Positions 58,275 through 64,000 of a stretch of 64,000 bases of DNA are shown here, piece by piece. Source of the stretch: Phenylobacterium sp. RIFCSPHIGHO2_01_FULL_69_31 (lineage in GTDB: Bacteria; Pseudomonadota; Alphaproteobacteria; Caulobacterales; Caulobacteraceae); contig NZ_MHXN01000016.1 in NCBI RefSeq assembly GCF_001824475.1, forward strand, positions 113,696 to 177,695, written 5' to 3'. Position numbers and translations under genes: made by a program. The notes below the pieces were generated by a model. That model ran no database searches. It saw nothing but the letters and a program-made list of their open reading frames with translations, and had not been told where the DNA came from. Position 1 is the first letter of the stretch, and each line of letters starts with the position of its first letter.

Positions 58275-59831
58275 TTAGGCCCCGCCGGACTCCCGCTTCC
58301 AGACCAGTTTCGGCTTCCGGGCGGCCAAGGTCTCGTCCAGCCGCCGCATCGGCGCCAAGTGGGGCGCGCCCTTGAAGCGCTCGACGTCGCCAAGCTTGGC
58401 CGTTGCGGCCAAAGCGCGCAGGGCCTCGCAGAAGCGGTCCAGCTCGCGCTTGGACTCGGTCTCCGTCGGCTCGATCAACATGGCTCCGTGCACCACCAGG
58501 GGGAAGTACATGGTCATGGGGTGGAAGCCCTCGTCGATCATGGCCTTGGCGAAGTCGAGGGTGGTGATTCCGGTGCCGTCGAGCCAGGCGTCATCGAACA
58601 GGGCTTCGTGCATGCAGGGACCGTCGGGGAAGGCCGGGGTCATGACGTCGGAGAGGCGGGCCTTGATGTAGTTGGCGTTGAGGACAGCGTCCTCGGCCAC
58701 CTGACGCAGGCCGTCGGCGCCGTGGCTGCGCATGTAGGCGTAGGCGCGGACGAACATGCCCATCTGGCCCTGGAAGGCGGACATGCGGCCGAAGGCCTGG
58801 GCGGCGTCGGCGGCGGCCTCCTCGACCAGGTCGAGGCCGTCGGGGCCGCTGACGACCCAGGGGGCGGGGGCGAAGGGGGCGAGGGCCTCGGAGAGGACCA
58901 CGGGGCCGGCCCCGGGGCCGCCGCCGCCGTGGGGGGTGGAGAAGGTCTTGTGCAGGTTGATGTGCATGGCGTCGACGCCGAGGTCGCCGGGGCGGACCCG
59001 GCCGACGATGGCGTTGAAGTTGGCCCCGTCGCAGTAGAAATAGGCTCCGGCGGCGTGAGTTAGTCGAGCGATTTCAATTACATCGCGTTCGAAGAGGCCG
59101 CAGGTGTTGGGGTTGGTGACCATGATGGCGGCGACGTCGGGGCCGAGCTTGGCCTCGAGGTCGGCGAGGTCGACGCGGCCGTCCTCGGTCTGGGCGATCT
59201 CCTGGACGGAATAGCCGACAAAAGCGGCGGTGGCCGGGTTGGTGCCGTGGGCCGAGGTGGGGACGAGGACGGTGCGGCGGTGGCCCTGGCCGGCGGCCTC
59301 GTGGGCGGCCTTGATGCAAAGCAGGCCGCAGAGCTCGCCGTGGGCGCCGGCCTTGGGCGTCAGGGCGACGGCGGGCATGCCGGTCAGGGTCTTCAGCCAG
59401 TGGGCCAGGCGGTCCATGAGCTGCAGCGCGCCCTGGGCCGTGGCGACGGGCGCCAGGGGGTGCAGGTCGGCGAAGCCCGGCAGGCGGGCGGCCTTCTCGT
59501 TGAGGCGCGGGTTGTGCTTCATTGTGCACGAGCCCAGCGGATAGAGCGCCAGGTCGATGGCGTGGTTCTTTTGGCTGAGGCGCACGTAGTGGCGCACGGC
59601 CTCGGGCTCGGAGAGGCCGGGCAGGTCCACGCCCGCGCGGGTCAGGCCGGCCAGGTCCGCAGCGTCGCCCGAGGCGGCGGGCAGGTCCACGCCGGTCTTG
59701 GTCCAGCCGCCCAATTCGAAGATCAGCGGCTCGTCCTGGAGGAGGCCGCGGCCGCCGGTGAGCGAGGTAAAGCCGGTGCTCTCGGCCGCGCCTTCGGGGC
59801 GGGTGGGGCGTCCGATGTTCTGCATGGTCAT
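58275..59831 (-). CDS. gcvPB: Glycine dehydrogenase (decarboxylating) subunit 2
   Basis: A 518-residue C-terminal half of the split P-protein of the glycine cleavage system. The PLP-binding Lys is in NLHKTFSTPHGGGGPG, and the family motifs TMKHNPR, KAGAHGELCG and NPNTCGLFE are present. With subunit 1 it decarboxylates glycine and passes the aminomethyl group to lipoyl-GcvH. Its start overlaps the gcvPA stop by one base. Confidence 0.96.
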   Translation of the reverse strand: MTMQNIGRPTRPEGAAESTGFTSLTGGRGLLQDEPLIFELGGWTKTGVDLPAASGDAADLAGLTRAGVDLPGLSEPEAVRHYVRLSQKNHAIDLALYPLGSCTMKHNPRLNEKAARLPGFADLHPLAPVATAQGALQLMDRLAHWLKTLTGMPAVALTPKAGAHGELCGLLCIKAAHEAAGQGHRRTVLVPTSAHGTNPATAAFVGYSVQEIAQTEDGRVDLADLEAKLGPDVAAIMVTNPNTCGLFERDVIEIARLTHAAGAYFYCDGANFNAIVGRVRPGDLGVDAMHINLHKTFSTPHGGGGPGAGPVVLSEALAPFAPAPWVVSGPDGLDLVEEAAADAAQAFGRMSAFQGQMGMFVRAYAYMRSHGADGLRQVAEDAVLNANYIKARLSDVMTPAFPDGPCMHEALFDDAWLDGTGITTLDFAKAMIDEGFHPMTMYFPLVVHGAMLIEPTETESKRELDRFCEALRALAATAKLGDVERFKGAPHLAPMRRLDETLAARKPKLVWKRESGGA

Positions 59832-61171
59832 CAGGCGGCCTTTTGGGTCAGGGCGGCCTTGAGGGCCGCGATGTCTTCGCTGGTGGTGGTCTCGGTGGCG
59901 CAGAGCAGCAGGACGTCGTCCAAGCCCGCGTGCGGGTCGAGGCGGGAGTAGGGGACGCCGGCGACGATGCCGTCGGCGAGCAGGTCGTCCACCAGGGCGG
60001 CGGCCGAGCCCTTCGTCCGCACGGCGATCTCGTTGAAGAACCGGGGGGTCAGCACCTCCAGCCCCGCGGCCTCCACCGCGGCCTTCAGCTCGCGCGCCTT
60101 GCCGTGGTTGATCCGCGCGAGCTGCGAAAGGCCCGTCCCGCCCAACAGGGTCATGTGGATGGTGAAGGCGAGGGCGCAGAGGCCCGAGTTGGTGCAGATG
60201 TTGGAGGTCGCCTTCTCGCGGCGGATGTGCTGCTCGCGGGTCGACAGGGTCAGGACGTAGCCGCGCCGGCCCTCGGCGTCGACGGTCTCGCCGCAGAGGC
60301 GGCCGGGCATGCTGCGCACCAGCTTCTCGCGCACGGCGAAGAGGCCGACGTAGGGGCCGCCGTAGTTCAGGGCGTTGCCGATCGACTGGCCCTCGGCCAC
60401 GGCGATGTCGGCGCCCATCTCGCCGGGCGTCTTCAGGAGGCCGAAGGCGACGGCCTCGGTCGTCACCACGATCAGGAGGGCGCCCTTCGCGTGGGCGGCC
60501 TCGGCGATCTTGGAAACGTCGGTGACCACGCCGAAGACGTTGGGGGTCTGGACGACGACGCAGGCGGTCTCGTCGTCGATGGCGTCGATCACCGCGGCCT
60601 CGGCGTCGATGGCGGCGGCCAGGCGCACGATCTCCATCCCCTCGGCGTGGGCGATGGTCTGGGTGGTGGCGGCATAGTGCGGGTGCAGGCCGCCGGAGAG
60701 GATCGCCTTCTCCCGGCGGTTGACCCTTTGGGCCATCATCACGGCCTCGGCGCAGGCGGTGGAGCCGTCGTACATGGAGGCGTTGGCCACATCCATGCCG
60801 GTGAGGGCCGCCACCTGGGTCTGGAACTCGAACAGGACCTGCAGGGTGCCCTGGGCGATCTCGGGCTGGTAGGGCGTGTAGCTGGTCAGGAATTCCGACC
60901 GCTGGATGATGTGGTCGACGGTGGCCGGCACATGGTGCTTGTAGGCTCCGGCCCCGCAGAAGAACGGCCCGGCCCCGGCGGCGCGGTTCAGGGCCGAGAG
61001 CGCCGTCAGCTCACGCTCCACCTCCAGCTCGCCCGCATGCAACGGCAGGTCGAACAGGTCGGCCTTCCGCGCGGCGGCGGGGACGTCGGCGAACAGGGCG
61101 TCGATGTCCGGGGCGCCGATCACGCCCAGCATCTCGGCGCGGTCGTCGGGAGTGAGGGGGAGGTATCGCAT
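59831..61171 (-). CDS. gcvPA: Glycine dehydrogenase (decarboxylating) subunit 1
   Basis: A 446-residue N-terminal half of the split P-protein, beginning [15 protein letters not shown]. Family motifs are [53 protein letters not shown] and [11 protein letters not shown]. It lacks the PLP Lys, as expected for subunit 1. The ATG at 61171 gives the conserved N-terminus. It follows gcvH across a palindromic repeat. Confidence 0.96.
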   Translation of the reverse strand: MRYLPLTPDDRAEMLGVIGAPDIDALFADVPAAARKADLFDLPLHAGELEVERELTALSALNRAAGAGPFFCGAGAYKHHVPATVDHIIQRSEFLTSYTPYQPEIAQGTLQVLFEFQTQVAALTGMDVANASMYDGSTACAEAVMMAQRVNRREKAILSGGLHPHYAATTQTIAHAEGMEIVRLAAAIDAEAAVIDAIDDETACVVVQTPNVFGVVTDVSKIAEAAHAKGALLIVVTTEAVAFGLLKTPGEMGADIAVAEGQSIGNALNYGGPYVGLFAVREKLVRSMPGRLCGETVDAEGRRGYVLTLSTREQHIRREKATSNICTNSGLCALAFTIHMTLLGGTGLSQLARINHGKARELKAAVEAAGLEVLTPRFFNEIAVRTKGSAAALVDDLLADGIVAGVPYSRLDPHAGLDDVLLLCATETTTSEDIAALKAALTQKAA

Positions 61172-61210
61172 GGGCTCAGTCCTGTGCGCCGGCGGCGCTG
61201 TCATTTTTGG

Positions 61211-61289
61211 AACCACGGACCAACACGGACCATCACGGACGGGCAGGGCCGCGGCGATGTCCGTGGTGGTCGGTGATGGTCAGTGGTTC
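61211..61289. repeat. Palindromic ACGGACCA repeat element between gcvH and gcvPA
   Basis: The left side (61211-61240) holds three near-tandem CACGGACCA-type units. The right side (61259-61289) is its inverted complement with 27 of 31 bases pairing. Similar ACCACGGACC-rich repeats are scattered in many bacterial genomes. It is inside the gcv operon, in the 137-base gap between gcvH and gcvPA. Confidence 0.7.
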
Positions 61290-61308
61290 GATCACTGGCG
61301 CTGCGCGC

Positions 61309-61674
61309 CTACTGGGTGGCGAGGAAAGCTTCGTAGGCGGGGCGGTCCATGAGGGCGTCGTACTGGGACGGGTCGGAGACGCGGACCTTGGCGAACCAGC
61401 CGCCGTTCTCGGGGTCGGCGTTCACGGTTTCGGGGGCGTCGCCCAGGACGGTGTTGCCCTCGATCACCTCGCCCGAGATCGGGGCGTAGACGTCCGAGGC
61501 GGCCTTGACGCTCTCGACCACGGCGAAGGCGTCGCCGGCCTTCACCACCTTGCCGGGCTCCGGCGTCTCGACGAACACCACGTCGCCCAGCTGCTCGGCG
61601 GCGTGGGCGGTGATGCCGATGGTGGCCACGTCCCCCTCGAGGACGACCCACTCGTGATCCTTGGTGAAGCGCAT
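61309..61674 (-). CDS. gcvH: Glycine cleavage system H protein
   Basis: A 121-residue lipoyl carrier. The lipoylated Lys is K57 in [14 protein letters not shown], and the C-terminal [28 protein letters not shown] is typical. It shuttles the aminomethyl intermediate between P, T and L proteins. It is flanked on both sides by different palindromic repeats. Confidence 0.97.
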   Translation of the reverse strand: MRFTKDHEWVVLEGDVATIGITAHAAEQLGDVVFVETPEPGKVVKAGDAFAVVESVKAASDVYAPISGEVIEGNTVLGDAPETVNADPENGGWFAKVRVSDPSQYDALMDRPAYEAFLATQ

Positions 61675-61723
61675 TGGAGGTCTCCCCTAGAACTGGATGG
61701 CGGCGGAGCCGCTAGAAATTTGG

Positions 61724-61796
61724 AACCGCGGAAAACGCAGAAAGGCGCAGAAGGCGCGATGGCCCGCTTCTGAGTTCTTCTGCGTTTTCTGCGGTT
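61724..61796. repeat. Palindromic repeat element between gcvT and gcvH
   Basis: AACCGCGGAAAACGCAGAA (61724-61742) and TTCTGCGTTTTCTGCGGTT (61778-61796) pair at 18 of 19 bases around a 35-base centre with extra GGCGCAGAAGGCGCG-type repeats. It belongs to a different family from the element on the other side of gcvH and takes up most of the 162-base gap. Confidence 0.7.
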
Positions 61797-61836
61797 TGAT
61801 TTGTTGCGCCTGCGGCGCGATGCGGCCCTTCATCGC

Positions 61837-62958
61837 CTAGGCCTTGCGCACGTAGCGGTGGGGGACGAAGGGGCTGGGGACGACTTCGGCGGATTGGGGC
61901 TTGCCGCGGACGATGACCTTTAGGGGCGTGCCCACGGCCTTGAGTTCGGGGGGCACGAAGGCGAGGGCAATGCCGCCCTTCAGCACCGGGGAATAGCCGC
62001 CGGAGGTGACCACGCCGACCACCACGCCGTTCGCGTCGGCCACCTCGGCGCCCTCGCGGGCCGGGGCGCCTTCCAGCACCTTGAGGCACACCTTCACCCG
62101 GGCCGGGCCATCGGTCAGTTCCTTGACGATCCGGGCCGCGCCCGGGAAGTCGCGCTGTTCGCGGCGGTTCTTGTTGATGGCGAAGGTCAGGCCCGCCTCG
62201 ACGGGGCTGACGGTCTCGTCCAGGTCGTGGCCGTAGAGCGGCAGGCCCGCCTCCAGGCGCAGGGAATCGCGGGCGCCCAGGCCGATGGGCCGCACCCGCT
62301 CGTCCGCCAGGAGGAGGTTCCAGACGCGGACCGCCTCGGCGGCCGGGACCGAGATCTCGTAGCCGTCCTCGCCGGTGTAGCCCGAGCGGGAGACGATCAG
62401 GTCCGTGCCGAAGCCGGGCAGGGACCGGATGTCCATGAACACCATGTCGGCGGCGGCGGGGACGTGGGCCTGGAACACGGCGGCGGCTTCCGGGCCCTGG
62501 AGGGCGAGGAGGGCGCGATCCTCCAGGCGCTGGATGTCCACCTGGCCGGCGAGCTCGTCGTCGATGACCTTGAAGTCGTTGTCCTTGCAGGCGCCGTTGA
62601 CCACCACGAACAGGCCGTCGTCATCCGGACGGCCGGCCATCAGGTCGTCGACGATGCCGCCCTTTTTGTTCAGCAGGACCGAATACTTCTGCTTGCCGGG
62701 CTTCAGGCCGATGAAGTCGCCGGGGACCACCTCCTCGAAGGCCGACAGGGGCGAGACGCCGCGCAGGCGCGCCTGGCCCATGTGGGAGACGTCGAACAGG
62801 CCCGCGTGCTCCCGCGTCCAGAGGTGCTCCTGCATGACGCCCATGGGGTACTGGACGGGCATGGTGTAGCCCGCGAACGGGACCATGCGGGCGCCGAGCG
62901 CGATGTGCGCCTGCGTGAGCGGGGTGGTCTTCAGGGCGGCGGTGTCGGTGGCGGACAA
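61837..62958 (-). CDS. gcvT: Glycine cleavage system aminomethyltransferase (T protein)
   Basis: A 373-residue tetrahydrofolate-dependent enzyme that forms methylene-THF and ammonia from the aminomethyl-lipoyl intermediate. Motifs are RMVPFAGYTMPVQYPMGVMQEHLWTREHAGLFDVSHMGQ, the catalytic-area LNKKGGIVDDLM and GYTGEDGYEI. No ATG fits; a TTG at 62958 with GAGGT 7 bases upstream is the best start, since the earlier in-frame GTG lies within the riboswitch. It is the first gene of the riboswitch-controlled operon. Confidence 0.93.
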   Translation of the reverse strand: MSATDTAALKTTPLTQAHIALGARMVPFAGYTMPVQYPMGVMQEHLWTREHAGLFDVSHMGQARLRGVSPLSAFEEVVPGDFIGLKPGKQKYSVLLNKKGGIVDDLMAGRPDDDGLFVVVNGACKDNDFKVIDDELAGQVDIQRLEDRALLALQGPEAAAVFQAHVPAAADMVFMDIRSLPGFGTDLIVSRSGYTGEDGYEISVPAAEAVRVWNLLLADERVRPIGLGARDSLRLEAGLPLYGHDLDETVSPVEAGLTFAINKNRREQRDFPGAARIVKELTDGPARVKVCLKVLEGAPAREGAEVADANGVVVGVVTSGGYSPVLKGGIALAFVPPELKAVGTPLKVIVRGKPQSAEVVPSPFVPHRYVRKA

Positions 62959-63014
62959 AGGGGCGACCTCGGCTGACGATCCGGCGCGCGGCGGGACGGA
63001 GTCCCGACGTCGCA

Positions 63015-63225
63015 CGCCCCCGCTGTCCTTTCGGCCTGAGAGATTTCGGGCCTCGCCGGTGGGCGGCGCACCCTCTGCTCCTTCGGCGTCCCGACTTCGC
63101 TCGATGAGCTACGAAGGGAACTTTCCAGCGTTCATCAGCCCGTCGCGGTCCTTTTGCCTGAGCGTTTCCGGGGCGGTTGCGCCTTCGGCGCCGGATGCGA
63201 TGACCCGGCCTCTCCCGCGAGAGTT
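63015..63225 (-). ncRNA. Tandem glycine riboswitch
   Basis: On the minus strand two aptamers follow one another. Aptamer 1 starts with GGGAGAGGCC, has CCGAAGG at 63188-63182 and GCTCAGGCAAAAGGAC at 63163-63148. Aptamer 2 has CCGAAGG at 63086-63080 and CTCTCAGGCCGAAAGGAC at 63041-63024. These are the two conserved blocks of the gcvT-class glycine aptamer. The pair lies directly upstream of gcvT, so glycine should switch the glycine cleavage genes on. The expression platform between 63015 and the TTG start is short, so it probably acts on ribosome access. Confidence 0.95.
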
Positions 63226-63277
63226 GGGGTGGTTGTGGTGGAGGGGGATGGGGGAGTCAATGGGGGGTGGGGGGGCA
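63226..63277 (+). other. G-run tract (G-quadruplex-forming potential) upstream of the glycine riboswitch
   Basis: The plus strand has GGGG, GGGGG, GGGGG, GGGGGG and GGGGGGG runs spaced by 1-10 bases. It fills the gap between the riboswitch and the upstream gene, where the gcv promoter should be. An AGTCAA at 63255-63260 reads as TTGACT on the minus strand and may be the -35 of that promoter. Confidence 0.55.
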
Positions 63278-63304
63278 CCACTCACGGAATGGCGCAACGC
63301 CGGT

Positions 63305-63655
63305 TCATTGTGCGCCAGACCGGCCGCGCTCGTTCAGGTCGACGTCCATTATGACTGTCTGCTCCACGACGGAGCCCGCCCGTTTGTCCCAGATGCTGAC
63401 GAGATAGTTGTGCATCCGCCCTTGAGCGTCCGGTCCGAAGCGGATGATCCAGAAATCTTGCTCAGTTTCTATCTGCATCGGAAGGCTGGAGACGCGCGGC
63501 CCCGCCTCGGCTTTCGCCATGGCCGCAGCTTGCTCTGCGCTGTGAACCCGTACGCGGCCGTTGTCCCAGAGGCGAAACGCGACTGCCATCACTAGCAGTA
63601 GAAGGACAATGCCGAGCGGCACCGCCACCAGCTTTGCAATGCGTCCGACGCTCAT
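63305..63655 (-). CDS. Small membrane-anchored protein, unknown function
   Basis: A 116-residue protein with one N-terminal hydrophobic helix (about 8-27, KLVAVPLGIVLLLLVMAVAF) and a mature part with beta-rich segments such as FWIIRFGPDAQGRMHNYLVSIWD and SVVEQTVIMDVDL. No recognised family. The upstream ribosome-binding site is weak. It could be a membrane-anchored periplasmic protein. It lies upstream of the gcv operon on the same strand. Confidence 0.6.
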   Translation of the reverse strand: MSVGRIAKLVAVPLGIVLLLLVMAVAFRLWDNGRVRVHSAEQAAAMAKAEAGPRVSSLPMQIETEQDFWIIRFGPDAQGRMHNYLVSIWDKRAGSVVEQTVIMDVDLNERGRSGAQ

Positions 63656-63971
63656 TGGGCGAGCTTAGCCGTTCGCGGTCAGCTTTCTACTCTTAGCTGC
63701 CGTTCGGTGTGGCGGCGCGAGTCGGCAGCGCGACGGTTGCTTTCGACGTTCAGGCGACGTTGCCTGCGTCCGTTCGGCGGGCCCAAATGCGTGGCCCTCG
63801 CCCGCAGCATGCCAGCCTCTTCCGCTTCCTCAAGGACGGCGCTGGCGCGCCGCCGCGGGGCGGTTGGGCCGGGGGGCCCAATCCTTGACCAAGCTCCAGA
63901 GGCTGGCCGGGGCTGACCGTGGCCTTCAGGGTGGGGTGCGTCCTGGCGGACGCCTGACCGACCCCCTTCTC
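63656..63971. other. Region without a recognisable gene
   Basis: These 316 bases hold no open reading frame that looks like a known family and none with a good ribosome-binding site. A perfect hairpin TTGGGCC-GGGG-GGCCCAA is present at 63863-63880 without a T run. It may be the decayed end of a gene outside the window. Confidence 0.5.
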
Positions 63972-64000
63972 GTCATGGCCGGGCTTGTCCCGGCCATCCA
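63972..64000. repeat. Interspersed palindromic repeat at window edge (partial)
   Basis: ATGGCCGGG (63975-63983) and CCCGGCCAT (63989-63997) are perfect 9-base arms around a CTTGT loop. CGTCATGGCCGGGCTTGT is the start of a repeat seen very often between genes in alphaproteobacteria. The rest lies outside the window. Confidence 0.7.

Noticed and set aside
63707..63916. A 69-codon open frame near the window end
   Set aside because: It is Arg/Ala-rich with no ribosome-binding site, domain or conserved context, and resembles other chance frames.

Overview
The window is a continuous piece of chromosome from a high-GC alphaproteobacterium, most likely a member of the Caulobacteraceae (Caulobacter or Phenylobacterium type). 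The main evidence is a GGDEF/EAL phosphodiesterase with the GEDEF motif and Arg-Gly tail of Caulobacter PdeA, the cell-cycle methylase CcrM, and the gene order rnhB - ccrM - mutY - dciA - dsbA - dsbA - smc - atpI/B/E/F'/F. Genes are packed tightly on both strands and many overlap by 1-10 bases. I saw no rRNA, tRNA, CRISPR array, phage genes or transposase.

Layout. 1-4.3 kb: pdeA, a YqgE/AlgH protein, a peroxiredoxin and three small proteins (DUF4287, SnoaL-like, YCII-like). 4.3-7.3 kb: a 3' remnant of plsY, then a four-PAS hybrid histidine kinase split by a frameshift. 7.2-22 kb: single enzymes of repair, redox and CoA metabolism (GFA-like, alkyladenine glycosylase, amidohydrolase, acyl-CoA dehydrogenase, TsaC, FAD oxidoreductase, YaaA, GST with LysR regulator, nitronate monooxygenase-like) interrupted by two more hybrid kinases. 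22-26.2 kb: a sugar/glycosylation locus with an OGT-like TPR glycosyltransferase, a C-methyltransferase and a UDP-glucuronate decarboxylase-like enzyme. 26.2-30.3 kb: a YbjN-like secreted protein, an SPFH/NfeD pair, a secreted protein built of five four-cysteine repeats, and a DUF1330 protein. 30.2-36.1 kb: a TPP enzyme and CoA ligase pair, a BLUF blue-light sensor, and an ECF sigma factor with two DGPF/YCII genes. 36.2-42.6 kb: serine hydrolase, dihydroorotase, glycosyltransferase family 9, YgfZ, a haloacetate dehalogenase-type hydrolase, TagI and a small lipoprotein. 42.6-57.5 kb: the conserved cell-cycle, repair and energy block listed above, with an MHYT hybrid kinase and an MFS transporter placed in it. 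57.5-63.3 kb: a PGPG membrane protein and the glycine cleavage operon gcvT-gcvH-gcvPA-gcvPB behind a tandem glycine riboswitch. The last 350 bases hold no recognisable gene and end in an interspersed palindrome.

Themes. Signalling is dense: four large hybrid kinases, a c-di-GMP phosphodiesterase, a BLUF sensor, an ECF sigma factor and a LysR regulator, with no free response regulator beside the kinases. Several intergenic palindromes of different families are visible (mutY-dciA, downstream of smc, downstream of atpF, both sides of gcvH, window end). The items most worth following are the five-repeat cysteine protein, the ECF/DGPF/BLUF cluster, the dehalogenase with a complete fluoroacetate-dehalogenase residue set, the plsY relic beside the frameshifted kinase, and the dihydroorotase with an altered metal motif.
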